In this document: piece after piece, positions 17,024 to 26,661 of the stretch | Layout of the letters: every line of letters begins with the position of its first letter | How positions within the stretch are numbered: the first letter of the stretch is position 1 | Source: Bradyrhizobium uaiense | GTDB taxonomy: Bacteria > Pseudomonadota > Alphaproteobacteria > Rhizobiales > Xanthobacteraceae | Length of the DNA stretch: 64,000 bases | NCBI RefSeq assembly: GCF_010811875.1 | Contig: NZ_VKHP01000014.1 | Coordinates: forward strand, 1-64,000 | Direction of reading: 5' to 3' | The notes under the pieces: generated by a model | The model's input: only the letters and a program-made list of their open reading frames with translations | What the model was told of the DNA's origin: nothing | Databases searched by the model: none | Program-made: the position numbers and the translations under genes

Positions 17024-17381
17024 GACAATAGTTCCGCAGGCGCGGAGCCGGAGGTCCGAGGTAAATTCGATTACGTGTGGGTGTCAGGATTTTCACCCGG
17101 GATCCAATCCCGGGACGCGCGTCAAATATCGCGCGGCGAACCCGGGAAGCGCACAGATCTGAACATCGTCGCCTCCTGTATTGAAACTACGGAGCGTTCC
17201 CATAGCCCATTTTCTGCCGATAGGCAACGTGAAGTTGCCGATCGCATTTTTGAGGATAAGGCATGTGTGCGATGAGAAAGCCTTACCGCACCGTTGGCGA
17301 CCGAAGGTCCCTTCACGATCTCCGTCAACGACGCTAGTCTCGTCAGAGGGGCTAACAAGAAACGTATGGCGGAAGGCCACA
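17024..17381. other. Intergenic region before the aldo/keto reductase gene
   Basis: 358 bases with no convincing gene. It holds an exact inverted repeat, CCCGGGAT then ATCCCGGG with a 3-base loop, at 17096-17114. This stretch probably contains the divergent promoters of the PcfJ-like and reductase genes. No clear promoter could be assigned by eye. Confidence 0.4.
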
Positions 17382-18428
17382 ATGATCCAACAGCAGTCCT
17401 CCAATCCCGGTTCCCCCGCACTGCCGCGCCGCAGGCTCGGTCGCACCGGGCTCGATGTTTCCATTCTCGGTTTCGGCACGGCGCCGCTCGGCGATCTCTT
17501 TGCGCGGCTTGACGACACCGCCGCGATCGCAGCGGCGGAGCGAGCGTTTGCGCTGGGCGTCAACCTGCTGGATTCCTCTCCGCTCTATGGCCATGGTCTC
17601 GCCGAGCACCGCAGCGGCACGGCGCTGCGCCGCCTGGCGCGCGATGACGTCGTCGTCTGCACCAAGGTCGGGCGCTGGATGGACCCGTTTCACGGCCGCG
17701 GTGACGGCTCCAATTTCGCCGGCGGGCAGCCGCACCGTGCGGTGGTCGATTATTCCTATGACGGCACCATGCGCTCGGTCGAGCAGTCGCTGCTGCGCCT
17801 CGGCACCGATCGCATCGACTTGCTCCTGATCCACGACGTCGATGTCTGGACCCATGGTGCTGACGCCATCGAGGCGCGGTTTCGCGAGGCGATGGAGGGC
17901 GCCTATGTCGCGCTCGACAATCTGCGTTCCCAGGGTGTGGTCAAGGGCATCGGCATCGGCGTCAACGAGGCCGAGATGTGCGTGCGCTTCGCCAAGGCAG
18001 GCTCGTTCGATACCATGCTGCTCGCCGGCCGCTACTCGCTGCTGGAGCAGCCGGCGCTGGCCGAATTCCTGCCGCTGGCGGAGAAGCAGGGCATCGGCAT
18101 GATGCTGGGAGGCGTGTTCAATTCCGGTATCCTGGCGACCGGCGCGGTTGCCGGCGCCAAGTACAATTACAAGGACGCGCCGCCTGACGTGATGCAGAAG
18201 GTCGCCGCGATCGAGCGCGTCTGCCGCGCCCACGGCGTAGCGCTGCCGACCGCTGCGCTGCATTTCGCGCTGGGCCATCCGGCGGTTGCGAGCCTCGTGC
18301 TCGGCGCGCAGACCCCGCAGGAGGTCGAGCGCAACGTCGCCGCCCTGTCATCACCCGTGCCCGCCGCGCTATGGCGCGATTTGAAAGCCGAGGGGCTGCT
18401 CGACCAGCATGCGCCGGTGCCGGCATGA
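17382..18428 (+). CDS. Aldo/keto reductase (aldose or L-fucose dehydrogenase type)
   Basis: 348-residue NADP(H)-dependent oxidoreductase with a TIM-barrel fold. LGRTGLDVSILGFGTAPLGD and NLLDSSPLYGHGLAEHRSG carry the conserved Asp/Tyr active site; IDLLLIHDVDVWTHG and ASLVLGAQTPQEVERNV are later family motifs. The closest functional group is D-threo-aldose 1-dehydrogenase / L-fucose dehydrogenase. ATG 17382 has GGAAGG upstream. The gene overlaps the following amidohydrolase by ATGA, so an aldose would be oxidised to a lactone and then hydrolysed. Confidence 0.85.
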   Translation: MIQQQSSNPGSPALPRRRLGRTGLDVSILGFGTAPLGDLFARLDDTAAIAAAERAFALGVNLLDSSPLYGHGLAEHRSGTALRRLARDDVVVCTKVGRWMDPFHGRGDGSNFAGGQPHRAVVDYSYDGTMRSVEQSLLRLGTDRIDLLLIHDVDVWTHGADAIEARFREAMEGAYVALDNLRSQGVVKGIGIGVNEAEMCVRFAKAGSFDTMLLAGRYSLLEQPALAEFLPLAEKQGIGMMLGGVFNSGILATGAVAGAKYNYKDAPPDVMQKVAAIERVCRAHGVALPTAALHFALGHPAVASLVLGAQTPQEVERNVAALSSPVPAALWRDLKAEGLLDQHAPVPA

Positions 18429-19279
18429 TGCGGATCGACGCCCATCACCATGTCTGGACCTTGGCGCGCGCCGATTACGGCTGGCTGACGCCGGAGCGCG
18501 GTCCGATCTATCGCGACTTCGGCCTGACCGATCTCGCGCCGCATCTCGCCGTAGCCGGGATCGATGGCACGATCCTGGTGCAGGCCGCGCCGACCGAAGC
18601 CGAGACGGCATTCATGCTCGACGTCGCCAAGGGCACCGAGCTGGTGCGCGGCGTGGTCGGCTGGATCGATTTCGATGCGCCCGATGCCGCGATGCGCGTC
18701 GATGCCGTCGCCGGGCGCGAGCTGCTGGTCGGCCTGCGGCCGATGGTGCAGGACATCGCCGATGACGACTGGCTGTTGCGGCCCGAGCTGGCGGCACCGC
18801 TCGAGGCCATGGCGCGGCATGATCTGGTGTTCGACGCGCTGGTGCTGCCGCGGCATCTGCCACGGCTCGTCCAGGTGGTCGATCGCCATCCGGACCTGCA
18901 ATTCGTGCTCGACCATTTCGGCAAGCCGCACCTCGCGACCGGCGACATCGCGGCCTGGAAGGACGACATCGCAAACCTTGCAACACGATCCAACGTCGTC
19001 TGCAAGCTCTCGGGGCTTGCGACGGAGGCGGCGCCGAACTGGCAGGTCAAGGATTTGCGCGAGGCCGTCGATCACGCGATGGCCTGCTTCGGGCCGGAGC
19101 GGATGCTGTGGGGCAGCGACTGGCCCGTCGTCAATCTCGCCGGCGGCTATGCGCACTGGTTCGCGGCGGCGGAGACCTTGCTGGCTGATTTGTCAAGTGA
19201 GGCAAGAGCTGCGATTTTCGGCGGCAATGCGGCGCGGGTCTATTTGTCAAGCCGCGGGCGGCCGACATCCCGGAAATAG
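18425..19279 (+). CDS. Amidohydrolase-family lactonase (L-fuconolactonase-like)
   Basis: 284-residue metal-dependent hydrolase of the Amidohydro_2 family. RIDAHHHVWTLARADYGWL at the N-terminus gives the metal-binding His pair, VLDHFGKPHL and MLWGSDWPVVNL give further active-site residues. L-fuconolactonase and 2-pyrone-4,6-dicarboxylate lactonase belong here. It is translationally coupled to the aldo/keto reductase through the overlap ATGA, which points to a sugar lactone produced by that enzyme. Confidence 0.85.
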   Translation: MMRIDAHHHVWTLARADYGWLTPERGPIYRDFGLTDLAPHLAVAGIDGTILVQAAPTEAETAFMLDVAKGTELVRGVVGWIDFDAPDAAMRVDAVAGRELLVGLRPMVQDIADDDWLLRPELAAPLEAMARHDLVFDALVLPRHLPRLVQVVDRHPDLQFVLDHFGKPHLATGDIAAWKDDIANLATRSNVVCKLSGLATEAAPNWQVKDLREAVDHAMACFGPERMLWGSDWPVVNLAGGYAHWFAAAETLLADLSSEARAAIFGGNAARVYLSSRGRPTSRK

Positions 19280-19397
19280 ATTGCAGGCGGCGCCTCATTT
19301 GATCCACAGCGCGCCTTGATGAATCAATCCGGGATGGTTCATAAGCGGCGTCCGCACTGTCCAGGTCCGGCGGTGCAACGGGATCAGAGAGACAGGC

Positions 19398-21737
19398 GTG
19401 GCAAAGATTCATCATCAGATTGCGCAGGAGCTGGGGGTTCGCGACGAGCAGGTCGAGGCGGCGGTGACGCTGCTTGACGGCGGCGCCACGGTGCCGTTCA
19501 TCGCGCGATACCGCAAGGAGCTCACCGGCGCGCTCGATGATGCGCAGCTGCGCACGCTGGAAGAGCGGCTGACCTATCTGCGGGAGCTCGAGGAGCGCCG
19601 CACCGCGGTGCTCAATTCGATCCGCGAGCAGGGCAAGCTCGATGCCGCGCTCGAAGCCCAGATCATGGCGGCCGACAGCAAGGGCCGGCTCGAGGACATC
19701 TATCTGCCGTACAAGCCGAAGCGTCGCACCAAGGCGGAGATCGCCAAGGAGGCCGGGCTCGAACCGCTTGCCGATCAGCTGTTGACGCAGCCGCAAAACG
19801 ATCCGAACGAGGTCGCTTCTCCCTTCGTCAATGCCGAGAAGCAGGTCGCTGACGTCGCCGCCGCGCTGGACGGCGCGCGCGCGATCCTGGTTGAGCGCTT
19901 CGCCGAGGATGCCGATCTGATCGGCGCGTTGCGCGAGGAGATGTGGTCGAACGGCATCATGGGCTCGACGGTTCGCACCGGCAAGAAGACCGAAGGCGAG
20001 AAGTTCAAGGACTATTTCGATTTCTCCGAGCCGTTGCCGAAGCTGCCGTCGCACCGCATCCTGGCGCTGTTCCGCGGCGAGAAGGAAGAGATTCTCGACC
20101 TGGCGATCAAGCCGGAGGCCGAGGCGCCGGCCGTCGGCGTACCCGGCCTCTATGAGCTCAAGATCATGAACCGCTTTGCGATCTTCAACCAGGGCCGCAA
20201 GGGCGACAAGTGGTTGACCGAGACGGTGCGCTGGGCCTGGCGCACCAAGATCCAGATTCACCTCAATATCGATCTGCGGATGCGGCTGTGGGCCGCGGCC
20301 GAGACCGAGGCCGTGCGGGTGTTCGCCTCGAACCTGCGCGATCTGTTGCTCGCAGCGCCGGCCGGCCCGCGTGCCACAATGGGGCTCGACCCCGGCTATC
20401 GTACCGGCGTCAAGGTCGCGGTGATCGATGCGACGGGCAAGGTGGTGGCGCACACCGCAATCTTCCCGCACGAGCCGCAGCGGCGCTGGGACGAGGCACT
20501 CGCCATTCTGGGCAAGCTCGCGCTCGAGCACGGGGTCGAGCTGATCGCGATCGGCAACGGCACCGCCTCGCGCGAGACCGACAAGCTCGCGGCTGAGCTC
20601 GTCAAGCGGCTGCCCGAGCGCAAGATGACCAAGATCGTCGTCTCCGAAGCCGGCGCGTCGGTTTATTCGGCCTCCGCCTTCGCCTCGAACGAATTGCCCG
20701 ACCTCGACGTCACCATTCGCGGCGCGGTCTCGATTGCGCGACGCCTGCAGGATCCGCTGGCCGAGCTCGTCAAGATCGATCCGAAGGCGATCGGTGTCGG
20801 CCAATACCAGCACGATCTCGGCGAGGCCAAGCTGGCGCGCTCGCTCGATGCCGTGGTGGAAGACTGCGTGAACGCGGTCGGAGTCGATGCCAATACCGCC
20901 TCGGTGCCGCTGCTCTCGCGGGTGTCGGGCATCGGCCAGGGACTGGCGCAAAGCATCGTGCAGCACCGCGATGCCAATGGTCCGTTCAAGTCGCGCAAGG
21001 CGCTCAAGGAGGTGCCACGGCTCGGGCCGAAGGCGTTCGAGCAGTGCGCCGGCTTCCTGCGCATCAGCAATGGCGAGGATCCGCTCGATTCGTCCGGCGT
21101 GCATCCGGAAGCCTATCCGGTGGTGCGCCGTATCCTCGAGGCGACCAAGAGCGACATCAAGGCGTTGATCGGCAACGCCGACATGGTGCGCGGGCTGAGG
21201 CCGCAAACCTTCGTCGACGACACGTTTGGGCTGCCCACCGTCACCGACATTCTGCGCGAGCTGGAAAAGCCCGGCCGCGACCCGCGCCCGGCGTTCAAGG
21301 CGGCGGTGTTCAAGGAGGGCGTCGAGGAGGTCAAGGATCTCAAGAAGGGCATGATCCTCGAGGGTACCGTGACCAACGTTGCGGCCTTCGGCGCCTTCGT
21401 CGACATCGGCGTGCATCAGGATGGGCTGGTGCACATCTCGGCAATGTCGCGGAACTTCATCAAGGATCCGCGCGAGGTGGTGAAGCCCGGTGACATCGTC
21501 AAGGTCAAGGTCCTGGACGTCGAGGTCGCACGCAAGCGCATCGCGCTGACCCTGCGGCTTGACGATGAGATCGGTCCGAAGAAGGACAATGCGGGTCCGT
21601 CGCGCGATTTCTCACGTGGTTCGGCCAAGATGACGTCGTCGGCCCCGCGCCGCCCGCAGGAGCAGTCCGGCGGCGGCGCGCTCGCGGAGGCGCTGCGTCG
21701 CGCGGCCGAGAAGAGCGGACGCGGCAAGCCGACCTAG
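19398..21737 (+). CDS. tex: Tex, RNA-binding transcription accessory protein
   Basis: 779-residue Tex protein starting at GTG. It has the Tex N-terminal helical domain (about 1-200, [20 protein letters not shown]), a YqgF-like RNase H-fold domain ([17 protein letters not shown] near 326), helix-hairpin-helix repeats (about 490-640, [19 protein letters not shown]) and an S1 RNA-binding domain (about 651-722, [19 protein letters not shown]). The tail is Ser/Gly/Arg-rich. Tex is nearly universal in bacteria and is needed for toxin gene expression in Bordetella; its exact molecular role is debated. Length is normal. Confidence 0.95.
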   Translation: MAKIHHQIAQELGVRDEQVEAAVTLLDGGATVPFIARYRKELTGALDDAQLRTLEERLTYLRELEERRTAVLNSIREQGKLDAALEAQIMAADSKGRLEDIYLPYKPKRRTKAEIAKEAGLEPLADQLLTQPQNDPNEVASPFVNAEKQVADVAAALDGARAILVERFAEDADLIGALREEMWSNGIMGSTVRTGKKTEGEKFKDYFDFSEPLPKLPSHRILALFRGEKEEILDLAIKPEAEAPAVGVPGLYELKIMNRFAIFNQGRKGDKWLTETVRWAWRTKIQIHLNIDLRMRLWAAAETEAVRVFASNLRDLLLAAPAGPRATMGLDPGYRTGVKVAVIDATGKVVAHTAIFPHEPQRRWDEALAILGKLALEHGVELIAIGNGTASRETDKLAAELVKRLPERKMTKIVVSEAGASVYSASAFASNELPDLDVTIRGAVSIARRLQDPLAELVKIDPKAIGVGQYQHDLGEAKLARSLDAVVEDCVNAVGVDANTASVPLLSRVSGIGQGLAQSIVQHRDANGPFKSRKALKEVPRLGPKAFEQCAGFLRISNGEDPLDSSGVHPEAYPVVRRILEATKSDIKALIGNADMVRGLRPQTFVDDTFGLPTVTDILRELEKPGRDPRPAFKAAVFKEGVEEVKDLKKGMILEGTVTNVAAFGAFVDIGVHQDGLVHISAMSRNFIKDPREVVKPGDIVKVKVLDVEVARKRIALTLRLDDEIGPKKDNAGPSRDFSRGSAKMTSSAPRRPQEQSGGGALAEALRRAAEKSGRGKPT

Positions 21738-21779
21738 GTGCAGCGACGGGTCGAGCCGTGGCGCAGCATATCAGCCGCC

Positions 21780-21897
21780 GTCCCTGCGAAAGCAGGGACC
21801 CATAACCGCAGGAGCGGATTGTCGAACCAAGCTGTGGCCCAACGTCGCGTAACAACGTCCTTCGGTGGCTATGGGGCCCTGCTTTCGCAGGGACGAC
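21780..21897. repeat. Palindromic intergenic repeat (GTCCCTGCGAAAGCAGGGAC type)
   Basis: Short dispersed repeat. The outer parts GTCCCTGCGAAAGCAGGGAC (left) and a complementary copy with GCTTTCGCAGGGAC (right) form hairpins, and the two ends pair over about 118 bases. Related copies occur at 26523-26644 and 49131-49265. It separates the convergent tex and katA genes. Confidence 0.75.
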
Positions 21898-21953
21898 ACC
21901 GAATGTTTGGTGCCAATCGCGACGCGATCGTCGAGCGGCCCTTGCCTCCGCTT

Positions 21954-23273
21954 CTACACCCTTCCTTCAGCAAACCTGGCCAGTGACTCCGCGACGCCCT
22001 TGCCATAGGCCGGGTCGGCCTTGCTGCAATTCGCGACGTGCCGTTCCTGGATGTGCTTCGATGCATGGCCGACCTGGCGGGCAGTGTTGTCGAACAGCGC
22101 CTGCTTTTGCGCAGTATTCATCTTGCGGAACAGATCGCCGGGCTGCTGCCAGTGATCGTCGTCCACGCGATGATCCCAATGCGCGGCCGCGCCTGACAGC
22201 TCCAGCGGTGGCTCGTTCAGCTGCGGCTGCTCGGTCCACTCGCCATGGCTGTTCGGCCAGTAGGTCAGCGTCGAGCCCAGATTGCCGTCGGTGCGCATCG
22301 CGCCGTCGCGGTGGTAGCTGTGGAAGGGACATTTCGGCGCGTTGACCGGGATCTGGTGGTGGTTGACGCCGAGCCGGTAACGCTGCGCGTCGCCATAGGA
22401 GAACAGCCGGGCCTGCAGCATCTTGTCCGGCGAATAGCCGATGCCGGGCACGGCATTCGCCGGCGTGAACGCCGCCTGCTCGACTTCGGCGAAGAAGTTC
22501 TCCGGGTTGCGATTGAGCTCGAAATGGCCGACCTCGATCAGCGGATAATCCGCCTTCGGCCACACCTTGGTAAGATCGAACGGGTTGAACGGGAATGCCT
22601 TGGCCTGCGCGTCCGTCATCACCTGGATGAACAGCGTCCAGCGCGGGAAGTCGCCGTGCTCGATGCTGTTGAACAGGTCGCGCTGGTGGCTCTCGCGGTC
22701 CTTGCCGACCACGGCCTCGGCCTCCGCATCGGTCAGGTTCTGGACGCCTTGCTGAGTGCGGAAATGGAATTTCACCCAGACGCGCTCATTGCTCGCGTTG
22801 ACCATGCTGTAGGTGTGGCTGCCGAAGCCGTGCTGGTGACGGAAACTCTTCGGAATGCCGCGCTCGCTCATGACGATGGTGACTTGGTGCAACGCTTCCG
22901 GCAGCAGCGTCCAGAAATCCCAGTTCATGTCGGGGTCGCGTACGCCCGTGCGCGGATGGCGCTTGATCACGTGATTGAGGTCGATGAAGCGCAAGGGATC
23001 GCGGAAGAAGAACACCGGCGTGTTGTTACCCACCACGTCCAAATTGCCTTCGTCGGTATAGAATTTCAGCGCGAAGCCGCGGATGTCGCGCTCGGCATCG
23101 GCTGCGCCGCGTTCGCCGGCAACCGTCGAGAACCGCGCGAACATCGGCGTCTGCTTGCCGATCGCGGAAAAGATGCTGGCCTTGGTGTAGCGCGTGATGT
23201 CGTGGGTGACGGTGAAGGTGCCAGGTGCGCCGGAAGCGAGGGTCAGAAACGGTCTTTTGATCTCGTCGCTCAT
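21954..23273 (-). CDS. katA: Monofunctional haem catalase lacking the catalytic-His segment
   Basis: 439-residue clade 3-type catalase, about 50 residues shorter than usual. The family has a conserved block after ASGAP that ends in RVVHAKG (the catalytic His) and a short GAYG before GTFTVTHDI. Here ASGAP joins directly to GTFTVTHDI, in frame. All later motifs are intact: [28 protein letters not shown] (distal Asn) and [14 protein letters not shown] (proximal haem-ligand Tyr). ATG 23273 has AAGGAG upstream. With no distal His the protein should bind haem poorly and have little catalase activity. It may be a decayed gene, a functionally shifted protein, or an assembly error. Confidence 0.85.
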   Translation of the reverse strand: MSDEIKRPFLTLASGAPGTFTVTHDITRYTKASIFSAIGKQTPMFARFSTVAGERGAADAERDIRGFALKFYTDEGNLDVVGNNTPVFFFRDPLRFIDLNHVIKRHPRTGVRDPDMNWDFWTLLPEALHQVTIVMSERGIPKSFRHQHGFGSHTYSMVNASNERVWVKFHFRTQQGVQNLTDAEAEAVVGKDRESHQRDLFNSIEHGDFPRWTLFIQVMTDAQAKAFPFNPFDLTKVWPKADYPLIEVGHFELNRNPENFFAEVEQAAFTPANAVPGIGYSPDKMLQARLFSYGDAQRYRLGVNHHQIPVNAPKCPFHSYHRDGAMRTDGNLGSTLTYWPNSHGEWTEQPQLNEPPLELSGAAAHWDHRVDDDHWQQPGDLFRKMNTAQKQALFDNTARQVGHASKHIQERHVANCSKADPAYGKGVAESLARFAEGRV

Positions 23274-23706
23274 CGAAAGCTCCTTGCTGAAGGTCAGCAC
23301 TTCGCCTTCCCGGCGCCGGCAGCGAAGCCGGGTGAAAGGTGATTGCATGGTGGTTGGGTTACGGCCGGCGAGGAGGGGAGACCCTTAAATCGACAAATTG
23401 TGAACCGGATCTGCAATCTCTCCAGGACGCCGTCATTCCTCGACACCCTCACGATTAAGAAACCGGGCGGATCGCTTCAACGAGCGCTATCCGGTGATTC
23501 CGGCCAAATGTCCGTCGATCTCGGCCAACGAAATCCTGGCTGCGATCATGGTGATTTCCGCATGGCCGCGCTCGTTCGCCAATTCTAAATCCTGCGTCAG
23601 AATCTGGCGCATTTGTAAGTTGAAGTCGGCGGTCCGCTTGCGTCTTCTGATCATGCTCGCGTGCGGCGATACGAGATTTGCCGCGGTCCCAATCAGGGAG
23701 GATTTC
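23274..23706. other. Intergenic region between katA and the glycine-rich protein gene
   Basis: 433 bases containing the katA promoter on the minus strand. A possible small gene at 23487-23654 is listed separately. I see no OxyR-type gene or other regulator here. The ribosome site AGGGAGG of the glycine-rich protein gene lies at the right end. Confidence 0.4.
23487..23654 (-). CDS. Possible 55-residue hypothetical protein
   Basis: An open frame from ATG to TAG encoding about 55 residues (starts MIRRRKRTADFNLQMRQ and ends LAGITG). The amphipathic helical composition (LANERGHAEITMIAARISLA) looks protein-like, but no family is recognised and there is no clear ribosome site upstream. Presented with low confidence because it could be chance. 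Confidence 0.3.
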   Translation of the reverse strand: MIRRRKRTADFNLQMRQILTQDLELANERGHAEITMIAARISLAEIDGHLAGITG

Positions 23707-24228
23707 ATGAAGAACAGGCTTCTCACGTGTCTCACGGCGGCGACGCTCGCGGTCAGCGTCGCGCTTGCACCCGCAGCCCTCGCCAGAGGCGGCGGCGGTG
23801 GCGGTGGCGGACATGGTGGCGGTGGTGGCTTCGGTGGCGGCCACGGCGGTGGCTTCGCTGGCGCCATGGGTGGCGGCATGCACGGTGGCGGCTTTGGCGG
23901 CGGAATGCATGGCGGAGGTTTCGGTGGCGGTATGCGTGGCGGAAGCATGGCATTCGCCGCGATGGGCGGCGGCGGCCATTTTGCCGGCGGGCACTTCGGC
24001 GGCGCGCGCTTTGCCGGCGCTCCTGCGTTCGGCCCGCGATTTGCCGGAGCCGGATTCCATGGCGGACGCTTCTTCCATCACGGCGGCTTCTTCCATCACC
24101 ACCGCTTCCATCGCTTCGCATTCTTCGGCGGGCCTTACGTCTATGCCGATTACTACGATGGCTGTTACCGCCGGGTATGGACGGCTTACGGTCTGCAATG
24201 GGTCAATGTGTGCGGTGACTATTGGTGA
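23707..24228 (+). CDS. Glycine-rich secreted protein
   Basis: 173-residue exported protein. Residues 1-25 are a signal peptide ending ALA before RGGGGGGGG. The mature N-terminal part is a low-complexity Gly/His/Met/Phe stretch (GGGMHGGGFGG, repeated three times), followed by His/Phe-rich FFHHGGFFHHHRFHRFAFFG. A short C-terminal part (GPYVYADYYDGCYRRVWTAY) is typical of small secreted Gly-rich proteins of rhizobia. A His cluster could bind metal, which is speculation. The ATG at 23707 has AGGGAGG upstream. Confidence 0.75.
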   Translation: MKNRLLTCLTAATLAVSVALAPAALARGGGGGGGGHGGGGGFGGGHGGGFAGAMGGGMHGGGFGGGMHGGGFGGGMRGGSMAFAAMGGGGHFAGGHFGGARFAGAPAFGPRFAGAGFHGGRFFHHGGFFHHHRFHRFAFFGGPYVYADYYDGCYRRVWTAYGLQWVNVCGDYW

Positions 24229-24342
24229 TCGCCCAACCAACCGCACCGTTGTCGCGGTCGTCGCCAGACGTTCCATCCAGCCCCGGAATGGGATAGTCTG
24301 GCGGCGATCGTCGCGGGGCGGGCGCTCGGAGAGTTGAACACA

Positions 24343-25035
24343 ATGACCGGAGCTCACCGCCGCATTCTCGTCGTCGAGGACGATCCGGAGACCGCGGGTC
24401 AACTCGTCGAAGAGCTCACGACCAGCGGCTATGACGTGGACCTTGCGGCGAACGGCCGCGAGGCGTTGAGCCAGGGCGCGGCGCGCGACTATGCCGTGAT
24501 CACGATCGATCGCATGCTGCCCGATATCGACGGCATCACGGTGATGCGTCAGATGCGCGACGACGGCATCGCAGTGCCGTTTCTGATCATCAGCGCGCTC
24601 GGTGAGGTCGACGACCGCGTGCGCGGCTTGCGCGCCGGCGGCGACGACTATCTGGTCAAACCGTTTTCCTTTGTCGAACTGCTGGCACGGCTCGAGGCGC
24701 TCGGTCGCCGCAGCGAGACCGTTGCCAAGGAGACCATCCTGCGGGTCGGCGATCTTGCGGTCGATCTGATCGCGCGGACGGCAAGCCGCCGCGGCCGGAA
24801 GATTCCACTGCTGCCGAAGGAATTCCAGCTGCTCGAGTATCTCACGCGGAATGAAGGCCGTGTGGTGTCGCGCGCCATGCTGTTGCAGCACGTGTGGGAT
24901 CTGCACTTCGATCCCTCGACCAACATCATCGATGTCTATGTCGGACGGGTGCGCCGCAAGGTCGACGACCAGCAAGCCTATCCGCTGATCCACACGATCC
25001 GCGGCATCGGGTACTGCCTCCGTGCTCCTGGCTAA
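24343..25035 (+). CDS. OmpR/PhoB-family response regulator
   Basis: 230-residue two-component response regulator. The receiver domain (about 6-120) has the acidic pocket VVEDDPE and phosphoacceptor Asp56 (IDRMLPD) plus Lys in YLVKPFSF. The C-terminal winged helix (about 135-230) shows RKIPLLPKEFQLLEYLTRN and IIDVYVGRVRRKVDD. It overlaps the histidine kinase gene by 14 bases, so the two are coupled. ATG 24343 is preferred to an in-frame TTG at 24334. Target genes unknown; the Gly-rich protein gene lies just upstream. Confidence 0.9.
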   Translation: MTGAHRRILVVEDDPETAGQLVEELTTSGYDVDLAANGREALSQGAARDYAVITIDRMLPDIDGITVMRQMRDDGIAVPFLIISALGEVDDRVRGLRAGGDDYLVKPFSFVELLARLEALGRRSETVAKETILRVGDLAVDLIARTASRRGRKIPLLPKEFQLLEYLTRNEGRVVSRAMLLQHVWDLHFDPSTNIIDVYVGRVRRKVDDQQAYPLIHTIRGIGYCLRAPG

Positions 25036-26395
25036 AACCCTTGGGTCATCGACGTTTCGCCTGGCCTTGATCGCCATCGGCGTGTTCGGCCTGATCGTGT
25101 CCGCCATCTTCGCTTACGTCTACTGGTCGACGCTGTCCTATGTGCGCGACAGGTCCGATCGCGCAATCATGACTGAGCAGGCGAGCCTCGATGCTGCCTA
25201 TGCGCGATCCGGCCGTGATGGCCTGGCCGCGTCGATCGCACAGCGCATTGCGGACAAGGACGTAGCCGATCATGTCTATCTGTTGGCTGGCCCCGGATCC
25301 GCGATACTCGCTGGAAATCTGAAGCAATGGCCAAACGATGCTGCCGCGCAGGGATGGGCTGAATTCCGCGCTTCGCTGCCGCAGCTCTCCGCGGAACCCG
25401 CTCTGGTGCGAGCTGCGACGGAGACCTTGTCAAACGGCGATCGGCTTCTGGTGGGCCGCGACATCAGCGATCTCGATGGCTTCATGGCGCAGATCAGGGC
25501 CGCGGGCATCGCGGCTATTGTGCTGATCATCGGGCTTGCGGCGGCTGCCAGCATCGGGGTCACGCAGCGAACGGTCAGCCGGATCGAGTCGATCAATGCG
25601 ACCAGTCGCGCCATCATGCTCTCCGGCCTCGACCAGCGTATCCCGCTCCACGGCAGCCGTGACGAATGGGATCGCGTCGCCGAGAATCTCAATCTGATGC
25701 TGGATCGCATCCAATCCCTGATGGGGGACGTCAAGCAGGTCAGCGAGAACATCGCCCACGATCTGCGCACGCCGCTGACCCGGATGCGCGGCCGGTTGGA
25801 GAAGGCCTACCATGCTCCACGCAACGGGGAAGGGGATGCGGCGCTGATCGGCGACACCATCGCCGATCTCGACGCGGTGCTCGGGATGTTCGCATCGATC
25901 ACGCGGATTTCCGAGATCGAGACGCGGGCTCGCAAGGGGGCGTTTCGCACGGTCAACCTGGTCGAGATCGCAGGCGAGGTGGTCGAGCTCTACGATGCTG
26001 CGGCCGAGCAGGTCACCACGCGCCTCGTTCTTGCCGGCGATCCGGCGGTGCAGGTCACCGGCGACCGCGACCTGCTGTTCGATGCTATTGCCAATCTCGT
26101 CGACAACGCCATCAAGCATGGCCGCCCGGGCGGACGGGTGACGGTAACCTGCGACAATGACGAGGGCGGGCCGGTGATTTCGGTCGCCGATGACGGCCCC
26201 GGTATTCCCGCCGAGCAGCACGATCGGGTTTTCAAGCGCTTCTATCGGCTCGAGCAGAGCCGCTATACGCCGGGAAATGGACTCGGTCTCAGCCTGGTCG
26301 CAGCGGTCGCGAGCCTGCACGGCGCGCGGATCGAACTGCGCGACAACGCGCCGGGGCTGTTGTGCAGGCTCGTGTTTCCCGTGGCGGAGACGTAG
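25022..26395 (+). CDS. Sensor histidine kinase
   Basis: 457-residue membrane kinase starting at GTG. Transmembrane helices at about 13-35 and 162-180 flank a periplasmic sensor of about 125 residues. HAMP domain about 181-234; dimerisation/phospho-acceptor domain with His246 (SENIAHDLRTPLTR); ATPase domain with N-box NLVDNAIKHG, G1 box VADDGPGIP and G2 GNGLGLSL. Partner of the response regulator encoded immediately upstream. The signal is not evident from the sequence. Confidence 0.9.
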   Translation: MLLAKTLGSSTFRLALIAIGVFGLIVSAIFAYVYWSTLSYVRDRSDRAIMTEQASLDAAYARSGRDGLAASIAQRIADKDVADHVYLLAGPGSAILAGNLKQWPNDAAAQGWAEFRASLPQLSAEPALVRAATETLSNGDRLLVGRDISDLDGFMAQIRAAGIAAIVLIIGLAAAASIGVTQRTVSRIESINATSRAIMLSGLDQRIPLHGSRDEWDRVAENLNLMLDRIQSLMGDVKQVSENIAHDLRTPLTRMRGRLEKAYHAPRNGEGDAALIGDTIADLDAVLGMFASITRISEIETRARKGAFRTVNLVEIAGEVVELYDAAAEQVTTRLVLAGDPAVQVTGDRDLLFDAIANLVDNAIKHGRPGGRVTVTCDNDEGGPVISVADDGPGIPAEQHDRVFKRFYRLEQSRYTPGNGLGLSLVAAVASLHGARIELRDNAPGLLCRLVFPVAET

Positions 26396-26399
26396 TTCG

Positions 26400-26469
26400 T
26401 TCGTCATTCCCCGGTGCGCCATTGCGCACCTGAGGGCGCGCGTAGCGCGAGCCCGGAATAACGAGGGGA
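26400..26469. repeat. Small palindromic intergenic repeat
   Basis: GGTGCGCCATTGCGCACC forms a hairpin, followed by GGCGCGCGTAGCGCGAGCCC, which folds again. The layout resembles short repeats common between genes of Bradyrhizobium. It follows the kinase gene directly. Confidence 0.55.
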
Positions 26470-26522
26470 GGTGCGACATCCCTGACGGGTGACTCTTCCA
26501 CAAGCGGCCCGGCAAACTTGCC

Positions 26523-26644
26523 GTCGTCCCGGCGAAAGCCGGGACCCATAACCCCGAATATTCATTGTTGCGCGACGCCGTGGCCACAGCCTTCTGCAAC
26601 AACACGACCCTGTGATTATGGGTCCCGGCTTTCGCCGGGACGAC
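26523..26644. repeat. Palindromic intergenic repeat (GTCGTCCCGG type)
   Basis: The left end is GTCGTCCCGGCGAAAGCCGG and the right end is its complement ending CCGGGACGAC, with CCATAACC and TTATGGG next inside. The ends pair over about 122 bases, giving a long cruciform. Related copies are at 21780-21897 and 49131-49265. It separates the two-component system from the 3' end of the catabolic island. Confidence 0.8.
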
Positions 26645-26661
26645 GATGCGGTGAGGACTAC

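Noticed and set aside
19131..21434. A minus-strand frame of about 770 codons opposite tex
   Set aside because: The plus strand encodes a full-length Tex protein with all domains; the opposite frame is a shadow.
23786..23990. CRISPR-like repeats in the glycine-rich stretch, and likewise in the flotillin gene
   Set aside because: The periodicity is in codon phase and encodes repeated protein segments; there are no constant repeats with unique spacers.
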